Made by a program: the position numbers and the translations under genes
The notes under the pieces: model-generated
Databases searched by the model: none
Seen by the model: the letters and a program-made list of their open reading frames with translations, nothing else
What the model was told of the DNA's origin: nothing
Assembly: GCF_009725235.1 (NCBI RefSeq)
Contig: NZ_WJFC01000166.1
Coordinates: forward strand, 1 to 30,119
DNA from: Scytonema sp. UIC 10036
GTDB lineage: Bacteria > Cyanobacteriota > Cyanobacteriia > Cyanobacteriales > Nostocaceae
Direction of reading: 5' to 3'
DNA length: 30,119 bases
Shown: piece after piece, positions 21,726-30,119 of the stretch
Position numbering within the stretch: the stretch's first letter is position 1
How the letters are laid out: each line of letters starts with the position of its first letter

Positions 21726-24546
21726 ATGGTTCAAAAGATCCTGATTCTAGCTGCAAACCCCAAAACCACTCAACCTTTGGAACTCGATCTAGAGATAAGG
21801 GAGATTGAATCTGGATTGCGGCGCTCTTTGAACCGCGAAGAGTTTGTCATTGAAAAACATTTAGCCGTGCGAACTGAGGATTTGCGACGTACACTGCTAG
21901 ATGTTGAACCGCGCTTTGTCCACTTTTGCGGTCATGGCACGGGAGACGAGGGAATTGTGCTAGAAGATACTGTTGGTTACCCTCAATTAGTTAAAGCAGA
22001 GCCACTAGCAAACTTATTTAAGCTGTTCTCCAATCAAATTGAATGCGCCATTCTCAATGCTTGCTATTCAGATATTCAAGCTCAAGCCATTAGCGAGCAT
22101 ATTAATTATGTCATAGGAATGAGACAAGGTGTTGGCGATCGCACTGCTATCAATTTTGCCGTGGGATTTTATGATGCCATCGGAGCGGGAAGAACAATTG
22201 AAGAAGCCTTTGAGTTTGGGAAGAATGCGATCGAATTAAATAGTCTATCAGAAGAACGAGTACCAGTTCTTTTAAAAAAAAGCCATTTAACAGTTATTTC
22301 TTCAACATCAACTTCCGTTAATATTGACGCCTTAGTGCAAGAGATGCGTGAAAAGATAAAACCTTATATAAAAGAGCGCTGCAATACGATGCGAGTGCTG
22401 GACATGACTAAACCTATTGTATTAGGTGATATTTATGCTGAAGTCAATATTGAGGAGAAAAATACTAGGCGTAACCACGAGCAAGTATCGGCGCTGCAAG
22501 CAATAGAGCAACACGGTAAGCTAATGGTTTTAGGTAAACCAGGAGCAGGGAAAACTACATTTTTAAAATATCTAGCAATACAATGCATTGAGGGGCAGTT
22601 TCAAAGCGATCGCATTCCAATTTTCATTACTCTCAAAGATTTTGCAGAAGAATCAAAACAACCAGATATTGTAGAATATATTGCTGGCGAACTATCTAAA
22701 TGTAAAGTAAAAGATGCTGCTGTGAAAACAGAGCAACTGTTAGAGCAAGGTAAAGTATTGGTCTTACTAGATGGGTTCGATGAAGTTCGAGAAAAAGATA
22801 ACAGCCGTATTATCAAGAAAATTAGAGAGTTTAGCCAGCAGTTTTCTGATAATAAAATTATTATTACTTGCCGAAATGCAGCCACAAATTATATATTTGA
22901 AAAATTTGTTGACGTTGAAGTAGTAAATTTTAACGAGGGGCAAATTAAAACCTTTGCCAATCAATGGTTTTACCAGAGAAAATCAGGTAAGGCAGAAAAT
23001 TTTATCCAAGAGCTTGAGAAAAACCAGCCTATCAAAAAACTAGCAACTAATCCACTAATTCTTACATTACTATGCTTAATTTTTGAAAAAAAAGGAGAAT
23101 TTAAAAATAATCGTTCTGAATTGTATGAAGAATTATTAAACTTTTACTAGAAAAATGGGATAATAACCGCAATATTAAACGCGAACAAATTTATAAAAAA
23201 TTATCTACTAAAGGAAAGAAAAAATTACTGGGTAAAATTGCATTTTCAATGTTTAAAAGGAAAATTATCTCTTTAACAACAGAGACATTGAGCAATTAAT
23301 TTCTGATTACATCTATAATTTATCTGACGCAAAAAAAAATCCTAAATACTTTTTTGTAGATACTGAAAAGATTTTGCAAGCAATTGAAGCTCAGCATGGG
23401 CTACTGATAGAAAATGACAATAAATATTCCTTTTCTCACCTAACTTTTCAAGAGTATTTCACTGCTTGGGAAATTAAAGAAGAGTCTGCTTACAAAGATT
23501 TGATGGCACACATGACTAACAAGCGCTGGCAAGAGGTATTTTTGCTAACTGCTGAAATGTCAAATGCTGATGTTCTATTTTTAGAAATGAAGAACTATAT
23601 TGATGGAATACTTGCACTTGATAAGAAATTACAAAATTTTTTAAAATGGATAAATCATAAATCCCAATTGGTTAAAGCTTGTTATAAACCAGCTGCAGTT
23701 CGAGGATTTTATTTTGCTTTAGAACAAAGATTAATGCTAGAGTGGAATGAGCAAAATCAAAATGAAGACCAATGTATTTTTTTAGTTCAGCACTTCCAAT
23801 TAGCCTGTAAAATAGATAAAAACATCGATTATTCACTGACAATTGAATTAGATATTGATTATGCTCAAGACCTCGCTATTGATATAGAAAATTTAGAAAA
23901 TTATTTATATTTTCAAGAGCATGAAAGCCAAGTTAATGAGTTAGACGATATTGATATTTTTACAATTAAAAATAACGATTTTTTAGAAAATAAGCAATTT
24001 GAATCGATGGAAGTTCCTCAAGAATCCGATATAGAGAAAATGCGGTTTAAACTGAGTGAAGTGACTAAGCGAATTGAGGACTCATCTAGAAAACTGTATC
24101 TAGAAATGCAATATGACCTCGATATTTCTGAGTATATAAAGTATAGCTTTTATAGCAAGCATTTATACGTTAATGATTTTATCAAAACTGTTATCAGAGA
24201 GAATTTAAGCTCTCAATTAAAAGAGCAATTGAAAATTCTATTTCAACCAATATATAATAACTCAAAAAATATTGACAGGAGTGTTCAGCAATTGTGGGAG
24301 ATCTATTACAAAACTTGGTTTAAACAATTAAAAAATATTCTGCTGATCCAGCATCGTAATATTGGGCATGATTGGCAGTTCAACGATGCACAAAAAAAAC
24401 TCTTGCAACAGTATTATGATGCCAATATGTTACTAGTTGATTGTCTAAACAGCGATTGTTGCATAAGCTGTGAAGTACGTCGGCAGATTGAGGATACATT
24501 GCTATTGCCAACCAACACCACAGCCGATCGCACTTCAAATGCGTAA
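21726..24546 (+). pseudogene. CHAT-NACHT conflict-system gene, two frameshifts
   Basis: An NLR-like protein of about 940 residues if repaired. Residues 1-190 form a CHAT caspase-like protease with H70 (HFCGHG) and C113 (LNACYS). The NACHT NTPase follows: Walker A GKPGAGKTT at 270-278 and Walker B VLVLLDGFDE at 344-353. The first frame stops at 23148-23150. The protein continues in frame 2 as LLEKWDNNRNIKREQIYKKL, stops at about 23299, and resumes in frame 3 as NNRDIEQLISDYIYNLSDAK through SHLTFQEYFTAW to 24546, ending in the DWQF...YYDANMLLVDCLNSD motif typical of cyanobacterial NACHT proteins. Each break fits loss of one T in a T-run (about 23141-23145 and 23274-23277). The start at ATG 21726 (MVQKILILAANP) fits the family better than upstream TTG or GTG. 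Either a recent pseudogene or sequencing error. Confidence 0.85.
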
Positions 24547-24793
24547 CATAACTTTATACATGGGCATCACATAGAAGAGAGCTATCGCACTCTTAATGAA
24601 AGCAAAACCACAGCCCAACTTGGATGCGACATCGTTAAAATTCCTCAACAGAAAACCGGATTGAGAAATGTAACAACGAGAATTGCTCATAATTTTGTTA
24701 TTTTGCAACTCATGCTCGCGCACTCCACAACTTCACTGTTATATCGCTGAATCGGTAGGTGCCAGACAATCTTCCTCTTGTAGTATTATGTAG

Positions 24794-24799
24794 TATAAT
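24794..24799 (+). promoter_or_regulatory. Possible -10 element (TATAAT)
   Basis: A perfect TATAAT lies 35 bases before the acetyltransferase start. No good -35 box is visible at the usual distance, so this is only a weak promoter suggestion. Confidence 0.3.
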
Positions 24800-24834
24800 A
24801 GACGAAGCTCACAGATTTTTGTTGCGTAGCGCTT

Positions 24835-25386
24835 ATGAGTCAGCGAACCTATCTCAAAGTCCCATTTGTTTGGGAAGAGCCAAAACCACGGATTGAAGTT
24901 TCACCTCGGTTGACTTTTAAGCCAGCCAAAGCAATTTGCGGCAATCCTTTAATTTCAGTCGTTGCGCGTGTCATGAATTCATCAAGTGATGCAAGCGATC
25001 TCAGACTTGTAGCAGAACACGCTCCTCATAAAGCGGCTGAGTTATTTCTGAATTCATCAAAAGATGGCTTTTCGTACCAAGATGAATGGTGGCAGTTCGG
25101 AATTAACGAAAAAGGGGACATTGTAGGATTTGTGCTTCCGGTTACTTATACAGGCTGTGCCAAAGAGGGTTTAGAAGAAGGTACAATCTATTACATTGGG
25201 GTTGTGCCTGAGTACCGAGGGCTGGGTTTTGCAAACGATCTTTTGTCACAAGGAACGCGGACATTACAAGAGGTCGGAGTCTGGCGAGTCTTTTGTGATA
25301 CAGCTGTCAATAATGCGCCAATGATTTCTGCGTTCAATCGCGTTGGCTATCGGCAGTATAGTGAGCCTTGGGAACGCCCTCTTTAA
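24835..25386 (+). CDS. GNAT-family N-acetyltransferase
   Basis: A 183-residue GNAT acetyltransferase that would move an acetyl group from acetyl-CoA to an amine of unknown identity. The acetyl-CoA-binding motif A is visible as IYYIGVVPEYRGLGFANDLL (about 122-141, with the R-G-L-G-F-A pyrophosphate loop). The family-typical end AVNNAPMISAFNRVGYRQYS follows. The first 30 residues are an extra basic lead. The gene stands alone on the + strand, and its last 53 bases overlap the end of the opposite-strand peptidase gene. The start at 24835 has no clear ribosome binding site. Confidence 0.87.
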   Translation: MSQRTYLKVPFVWEEPKPRIEVSPRLTFKPAKAICGNPLISVVARVMNSSSDASDLRLVAEHAPHKAAELFLNSSKDGFSYQDEWWQFGINEKGDIVGFVLPVTYTGCAKEGLEEGTIYYIGVVPEYRGLGFANDLLSQGTRTLQEVGVWRVFCDTAVNNAPMISAFNRVGYRQYSEPWERPL

Positions 25387-27562
25387 TCGCCATTTGTGAA
25401 AAATGTATAGTCATTTCATCTAGTAAATTTCTTGCCTTATCTAAGTATTCCATTACCCATAGGATATAAGTAATATCAACATGAATAGCACTAGCATTTT
25501 TGGTAAACTCCCAATCGCTGATAATAGTTTCATAGATACCGTCAAAGGCTAAACCCACGAGTTCTCCTTTACTATTGAGAGTAGGAGAACCAGAGTTACC
25601 ACCAGTAATATCTAGGTCACTGAGAAAATTAACAGCAACTGAATCTAAAGCTCTATTATAATAACGACCATAGTTTTTTTTCTCAATCAATTCCAATTGT
25701 TCTTTTGGTGCATTAAAAGGCTCAGCGCCAGTAGACTTTTCAGTAATACCACGCAAAGTGGTAAAAGGCTCATAGAAGCTACCATCTGCTGGTGAATAAC
25801 CCCGGATGCGACCAAAAGTAACTCGCAGTGTTCCATTAGCATCAGCATAAATAGGCTTCTTCAGTTGGCGATAGTAGGCAATTAATGCTTCCATGTATAC
25901 TGGTCGCAACTGTTGCAAAGAACCTTCTATTTCCTTATTTTCCTTCTCCACAGCCATGTCTGTATCAAACATGGCAACTGCTAACTTAATAAAAAGGTCG
26001 TTACTGGCTGCAAAGGCTTTTGGGTCAGCATCCATCCATTTTAATCTAGTTGCCTGGTCAGTTAAAGAAGTCCCCTGATACATTGCATCCAATTGACTTT
26101 TGACTTTCTGTGCTTCAAATTTGTTTCCCAAACCAAAAATTTTATCAAAGGTGGGAATACGCCGATCGCTGGGAAGTTTGGCATATTCTTCAATGAATTT
26201 TAGCCAGACAGCTTTATCTACTTCTGTGTCAAAACTGCGATCGAGTCGCCGCAATGACTCCTGAAATCGGGGAAAATCTCGTTCCTGGTATCCTGGTTCC
26301 CTTTCTGTATCTGGCTTTTGTTTTTCTTTGCTTAAACGGTATAATCGCTCAGCAGTATTAAACAAATCCGATGTACCTAAATATTCTAAAGACAAATTTT
26401 GCTTCTCGTTGGCTTGTTGGCGAGCAATGAGAGCTTTAAGCTCTGCAAAATTAGCTTGATAACGGTTACGTAATTGGTCATTACTTTGAATCCATTTTTG
26501 CAGATTCAATTCCACCTGGCGCTTGGTTTCTATTAAATTACTGCGAGCAAAGCCATCTATCATCCCTTGAAACTTTTTTGTAGCATTATTCAAACCACTG
26601 ACACGACCAGCATATTTAATTTTTGCCTCTTGATTATTGATAGTAGATTGATTAATAGTTTCAATCCAACTGACATACATTTTATATCTGGTGGGATAAG
26701 ACCACCCAAAAGTGTGCTCTACTTCTTCTGCTAAACGATATCGATTAGTTCGACCTGGATAACCAAGTACCATGACAAAATCATTGGGTTTAAGACCAGC
26801 ACGCGAAAGTTTGAGATAATGCTGGGGGTGATAGGGAACATTATCGGGGGAATAATCAGCCGGACGACCATTTTTACCTACATAGGCACGATAAAAAGCG
26901 AAATCTCCTGTGTGTCGGGGCCATCTCCAATTATCAATATCACCACCAAATTTGCCAATACTTTCTGGAGGAGCATAGACCAAACGCACATCACGAATCT
27001 CCAGTTGTTTAATTAGATAATATTCCAGACCTCCATGAAAATTATACACTTCACAACGGTGTCCTTTATCTAATTCACACTGGCGCACCAGTTGCTTTTT
27101 TTGGTTAGTAATAGCTTGATAGCTTTCTAAACCCGTTTGATTGTTACCAACAGATTTATTAACTGCATCAGTTACATTTTCAACAGCAACAGTAATATAC
27201 ACTTTGCTACCAGGACTTGCAGGTAATTCTGCACCTAATGTTTTGGCCAAAAAGCCTTTTTGAAGTAAATTATTTGATGCTTTAGAATTGTACTGTATTG
27301 AATTATAAGCACAGTGATGGTTGGTTAATACCAGTCCAGCAGGGGAAACAAATGATGCCGTACACCCAGCAAAACTAATCACTGCAGCCATCGGGTAAGA
27401 GGTCAGATTTGTTAAGTCTTGAGGATTTAATTGCAGCCCTGATTTTTTTAATTGTGCTTCTAATTCTGGTAACTGTTGGGGTTGCCACATACCTTCAACA
27501 GCGTGAGCTTTATTTCCTAAACTTAATATTAGTAATAAACAGTAAAAGATAACTTTTTTCAT
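25334..27562 (-). CDS. Secreted S46-family dipeptidyl-peptidase (DPP7-like)
   Basis: A 742-residue serine exopeptidase of family S46 (DPP7/DPP11), which removes dipeptides from peptide N-termini outside the cytoplasm. A signal peptide is at 1-21 (MKKVIFYCLLLILSLGNKAHA). The chymotrypsin-like triad can be placed: H83 in TNHHC, probably D220 in WPRHTGDF, and S657 in DITGGNSGSP. The residue 18 after the serine is glycine, as in DPP7, where DPP11 has arginine, so cleavage after hydrophobic rather than acidic residues is expected (inference from the Porphyromonas enzymes). The length is normal. The last 20 or so residues are read from the antisense of the neighbouring acetyltransferase gene and probably do not belong to the fold. 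Confidence 0.9.
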   Translation of the reverse strand: MKKVIFYCLLLILSLGNKAHAVEGMWQPQQLPELEAQLKKSGLQLNPQDLTNLTSYPMAAVISFAGCTASFVSPAGLVLTNHHCAYNSIQYNSKASNNLLQKGFLAKTLGAELPASPGSKVYITVAVENVTDAVNKSVGNNQTGLESYQAITNQKKQLVRQCELDKGHRCEVYNFHGGLEYYLIKQLEIRDVRLVYAPPESIGKFGGDIDNWRWPRHTGDFAFYRAYVGKNGRPADYSPDNVPYHPQHYLKLSRAGLKPNDFVMVLGYPGRTNRYRLAEEVEHTFGWSYPTRYKMYVSWIETINQSTINNQEAKIKYAGRVSGLNNATKKFQGMIDGFARSNLIETKRQVELNLQKWIQSNDQLRNRYQANFAELKALIARQQANEKQNLSLEYLGTSDLFNTAERLYRLSKEKQKPDTEREPGYQERDFPRFQESLRRLDRSFDTEVDKAVWLKFIEEYAKLPSDRRIPTFDKIFGLGNKFEAQKVKSQLDAMYQGTSLTDQATRLKWMDADPKAFAASNDLFIKLAVAMFDTDMAVEKENKEIEGSLQQLRPVYMEALIAYYRQLKKPIYADANGTLRVTFGRIRGYSPADGSFYEPFTTLRGITEKSTGAEPFNAPKEQLELIEKKNYGRYYNRALDSVAVNFLSDLDITGGNSGSPTLNSKGELVGLAFDGIYETIISDWEFTKNASAIHVDITYILWVMEYLDKARNLLDEMTIHFSQMAIKEGVPKAHYTADSQRD

Positions 27563-27881
27563 GTTCGTATTTTTTTATACTCTGTTAGATATTCTCCTTA
27601 CCCCCCTTAATCCCCCCTTATAAAGGGGGGAAACAGGAAATTTAGTTTTCTCCCCTTTATAAGGGGGTAACCTGCAGAAATAAGGCTGACCATACTGGGG
27701 GAAACAGGAAATTTAGTTTCCTCCCCTTTATAAGGGGGTAACCTGTAGAAATAAGGCTGACCATACTGGGGGAAACAGGAAATTTAGTTTCCTCCCCTTT
27801 ATAAGGGGAGGTTAGGAGGGGTAAATATAATGTGCAGCTTCAGAGAAAATTGGTATAATAACACAGTTTATTGTGTAACAG
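27563..27881. repeat. 71-bp tandem repeat in peptidase-cheW spacer
   Basis: A 71-base unit beginning GAAACAGGAAATTTAGTTT recurs at 27630, 27701 and 27772, nearly identical, with the third copy cut off after about 38 bases. Each unit contains CCCCTTTATAAGGGG, a palindrome related to the widespread CCCCTTAT repeats; a degenerate copy precedes at about 27600-27628. No gene lies in this 319-base spacer. Confidence 0.85.
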
Positions 27882-28349
27882 TTAAAAATCAGTATTAGAA
27901 ATTGATGTAGTACTCTTTAAATTTAGCAGAAAAATAGTTTTTATCGTGTCTTTGTAAGATAAAACAGCTACATGACTGACTATGTCAGGGACTGCTGTGC
28001 CATAAATGTCAGATTTTGGAAGCGGACGTATTGTTTCAGGTGGTAACTCGACTAAATCGGGTGGTTCATGAATTAATATCCCACACAATTCTCCTTCGGA
28101 ATCACGTGCGATCGCTAAAAATGATTCGTTACTTGATAACTGAGGTAAGTTATCTAAATTTAACTGTTGGTGTAAATCCAAAAGTCTAATCGTGCGATCG
28201 CCTATTTGCACTAACCCCATTTTTGTTAGTCTTTGACTGTTGAGAGACGAACAATTGATGACTTTGAGCACATCGTTAATAGATAGCGCTAAAAGATAAT
28301 CTCCTACTTTAAAGACAATAAATTTTTCTGTATTTGTTTCGTTATTCAC
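27882..28349 (-). CDS. CheW-like coupling protein
   Basis: A 155-residue single CheW domain. CheW couples receptors to the CheA kinase at the membrane. The fold is recognisable by EKFIVFKVGDYLLALSINDV (residues 8-27), GLVQIGDRTIRLLDLHQQL (45-63) and the SFLAIARDSEGELCGILIHE strand region. Two residues at the domain's usual GR.. positions differ from E. coli CheW, as in most cyanobacterial homologues. It lies 15 bases after the CheA gene on the same strand and is the last gene of that operon in this window. It may serve gliding motility or phototaxis. A 70-base fragment of a near-identical gene is at 13176-13245. Confidence 0.88.
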   Translation of the reverse strand: MNNETNTEKFIVFKVGDYLLALSINDVLKVINCSSLNSQRLTKMGLVQIGDRTIRLLDLHQQLNLDNLPQLSSNESFLAIARDSEGELCGILIHEPPDLVELPPETIRPLPKSDIYGTAVPDIVSHVAVLSYKDTIKTIFLLNLKSTTSISNTDF

Positions 28350-28364
28350 AATTATTCCCTAACG

Positions 28365-30119
28365 TTAATTTTTCTTCTCTAATACATCTGTGACTGTTGT
28401 TAACAGCATATGTTCTAAATAAGGTTTAGTAATATAAGCATTGGCTCCTAATTTAAAAGCAAGCATCCGATGTTTATCGCTACTTCGAGAAGTCAGCATG
28501 ACAACTGGAATCTCAGATAAATTAGGGTCTTGTTGGCGGTTTTTTAGAAACTCAAACCCATTCATTCGAGGCATTTCGATATCGCAAAAGACTAACTGGA
28601 TATCGGAATGGTAACGAATTGTTTCAATAGCTTCATAACCGTCTTTTGCTTGGATGACTTGATAACCAGCTTTTTGTAAAGTTAACGATAGAGTATGGCG
28701 TACAGTAATGGAATCATCTACAAGCAAAATTGTTTTACACGGTTTCTCATCAAAATTTCTTGCTTCTGCTAAAGCAGCACGCGTTTGGATTGGTAATTGC
28801 TGATGCTTTAAATTTGGAAGAAGAGGTGCTGAAACAAAGTTGTTAGCAAGATCGTGAGTTTGTTGTTTGGACAAATGATTGATTAATGCAGTTCCATCTA
28901 GGACAAGCGTAAGGCGACCATCAGCTAAAATGCTACCGCCATAAACATAAGGAGGTGGTGCGATCGCACTTCCTAAAGGACGAATCGCCAATTCAATGTC
29001 TCCAAAAAGTCGATCTACTTCCAAACCTAAAAGTTGCTCCTGACAGCGAAGAAGAATAATGGGCATCATTTTATCCCCCTTTTCAACAAAAGAACGTTTT
29101 GGTCCAGAAATGAGGAATTGAGTAACCGATGAGGAATAATTTAAGGCTGTGGCGAGTTGGTAAATAGGGATAAGAGTTTCCGTATCTCCTTTACACCACC
29201 GAAGGGCTTTACCACCATCCCAGCATCTAACTTGCTCAACTTTAGGAATAATTATTTCCTCGATCGCATTAGCAAATAAAGCATAAATTTTCTCAGCTGC
29301 TTGACACACTAATAATTTATCAATAGTCAAGCTTAGAGGAATTTGCAGTCTAAACATCGTACCCCTATGCGGTTCAGAATACACTGAAACCGTACCTTGA
29401 ATTGCTCGTAAATGAGTGCGAACCACATCAAGACCCATACCCCGTCCGGAGAGGTCATTCACAGTAGAAGCGGTAGAAAACCCAGGTTCAAATAACAAAT
29501 CAATCAGTTGTTCGTGACTCAAATGAATGGCATATTGAGATGAAATCAATCGTTCTTCTACTGCTTTAGTGCGAATCTTTTCAAAATCCAATCCTTGTCC
29601 ATCATCTTGAACTTCAACTATCAAATATCTACCCTGATGGTAAGCGTGAATTTCAATGACACCTTTTTCTGGCTTACCCCATTTTTGACGCTTAGAAGGA
29701 GTTTCAATTCCGTGGTCAAAGGCATTGCGAACTAAGTGCAATAGGGGGTCGTATAGCCGCTCAACAACTGCTTTATCGACTAAAGTATCGCTCCCTTGAA
29801 ACTGCAATGCAATTTGCTTTTTATGTACTATTTCTAATTTTTGCAGGATACGGGGAAATCGCTCAAAAAGATTTCCTAAAGGTAGCATTCGAGCTTCCAT
29901 AAGGGAATCGCGAGTACTGCTCAGCAATCGACGCTGTTTTTCAAGAGTCTCTTGAGACTGGCGAGCAAACATTTCTACTGCTTCGGAGGCTTCTATCAAT
30001 TGTACGGTGTCTTCTAGAAGAGATTGGATTTTGGATTTTGGATTTTGGATTTTGGATTTTAGATTGGGGATTTGTACTTCTCCCTTGTCCCCCTTGTCTC
30101 CCTTGTCTCTCTTGTCCCC
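28365..30119 (-). CDS. Hybrid CheA histidine kinase with C-terminal receiver (5' end outside window)
   Basis: The 3' 584 codons of a CheA-type hybrid kinase; the frame is open to the window edge, so the Hpt domains lie beyond 30119. Visible in order: the P3 dimerisation helices (ETLEKQRRLLSSTRDSLMEA), the HATPase domain (N box HLVRNAFDHGIE, G1 DDGQGLD, G2 SGRGMGLDVV), a CheW-like P5 domain, and a C-terminal receiver with phosphoacceptor Asp in VFCDIEMPRMNG and LLVDDS and ITKPY. The CheW gene follows 15 bases downstream. In-frame tandem repeats near 30024-30119 (KSKIQNP from GGATTTT heptamers, and GDKGDKG from a CCCTTGTCT repeat) form a linker and come from the same repeat families found in spacers. 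Cyanobacterial homologues control motility or phototaxis (PixL/Hmp-like); which one cannot be told from this part. Confidence 0.88.
   Translation of the reverse strand, partial: GDKRDKGDKGDKGEVQIPNLKSKIQNPKSKIQSLLEDTVQLIEASEAVEMFARQSQETLEKQRRLLSSTRDSLMEARMLPLGNLFERFPRILQKLEIVHKKQIALQFQGSDTLVDKAVVERLYDPLLHLVRNAFDHGIETPSKRQKWGKPEKGVIEIHAYHQGRYLIVEVQDDGQGLDFEKIRTKAVEERLISSQYAIHLSHEQLIDLLFEPGFSTASTVNDLSGRGMGLDVVRTHLRAIQGTVSVYSEPHRGTMFRLQIPLSLTIDKLLVCQAAEKIYALFANAIEEIIIPKVEQVRCWDGGKALRWCKGDTETLIPIYQLATALNYSSSVTQFLISGPKRSFVEKGDKMMPIILLRCQEQLLGLEVDRLFGDIELAIRPLGSAIAPPPYVYGGSILADGRLTLVLDGTALINHLSKQQTHDLANNFVSAPLLPNLKHQQLPIQTRAALAEARNFDEKPCKTILLVDDSITVRHTLSLTLQKAGYQVIQAKDGYEAIETIRYHSDIQLVFCDIEMPRMNGFEFLKNRQQDPNLSEIPVVMLTSRSSDKHRMLAFKLGANAYITKPYLEHMLLTTVTDVLEKKN

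Noticed and set aside
24547..24834. Possible tRNA or small RNA in the spacer after the NACHT gene
   Set aside because: No cloverleaf or strong hairpin could be drawn; only a TATAAT hexamer stands out.

Overview
The window comes from a filamentous, most likely heterocyst-forming cyanobacterium. The signs are many HIP1 octamers (GCGATCGC), intergenic short tandem repeats of the kind found in Nostoc/Calothrix/Scytonema-type genomes, and a locus linking a nif-type ferredoxin with a second cytochrome c oxidase operon. No rRNA, tRNA or CRISPR array was seen. All family assignments come from reading motifs; no database search was run.

Region 1 (about 0.6-6.7 kb, + strand) is a nitrogen-fixation/respiratory-protection locus: fdxB (2x[4Fe-4S] ferredoxin), coxB-coxA-coxC (an A2-type haem-copper oxidase), a small TPR-like protein, a cysteine-dioxygenase-type cupin, and a nitrogenase-associated ArsC/Spx-like protein with a histidine-rich tail. 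The likely logic is that the oxidase removes O2 where nitrogenase works while the ferredoxin supplies electrons. A perfect NtcA consensus (GTA-N8-TAC) lies upstream of fdxB. Almost every spacer here carries a different short tandem repeat.

Region 2 (6.7-13.8 kb) is accessory. It has a UPF0175/DUF3368 toxin-antitoxin pair, a decayed WD40 fragment, several families of palindromic repeats, a minus-strand gene of unknown function, a Tat-exported sulfatase followed by its own formylglycine-generating enzyme, a MazF-type toxin-antitoxin pair, a CheW gene fragment and a frameshifted small gene.

Region 3 (13.9-20.7 kb, mostly - strand) looks like the remains of an integrated plasmid or satellite element. 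It has a ParB-like protein, a P4/D5-type primase-helicase, an intact IscB RNA-guided nuclease with a well-folded upstream HEARO/omega RNA, a frameshifted small gene, a secreted LprI-like protein, and a broken ParB-family paralogue. The last faces a ribbon-helix-helix-like gene across a near-perfect 35-bp palindrome.

Region 4 (20.9-24.5 kb, + strand) is a conflict/defence pair: an EAD1-domain protein and a CHAT-protease/NACHT NTPase whose frame is broken by two single-base losses.

Region 5 (24.8-30.1 kb) holds a GNAT acetyltransferase overlapping tail-to-tail with a secreted S46 dipeptidyl-peptidase, a 71-bp tandem repeat, and the 3' end of a chemotaxis-like operon (hybrid CheA-REC, cut by the window edge, then CheW). 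The CheW fragment in region 2 is a partial copy of a gene of this kind, so the two ends of the window share ancestry by duplication.
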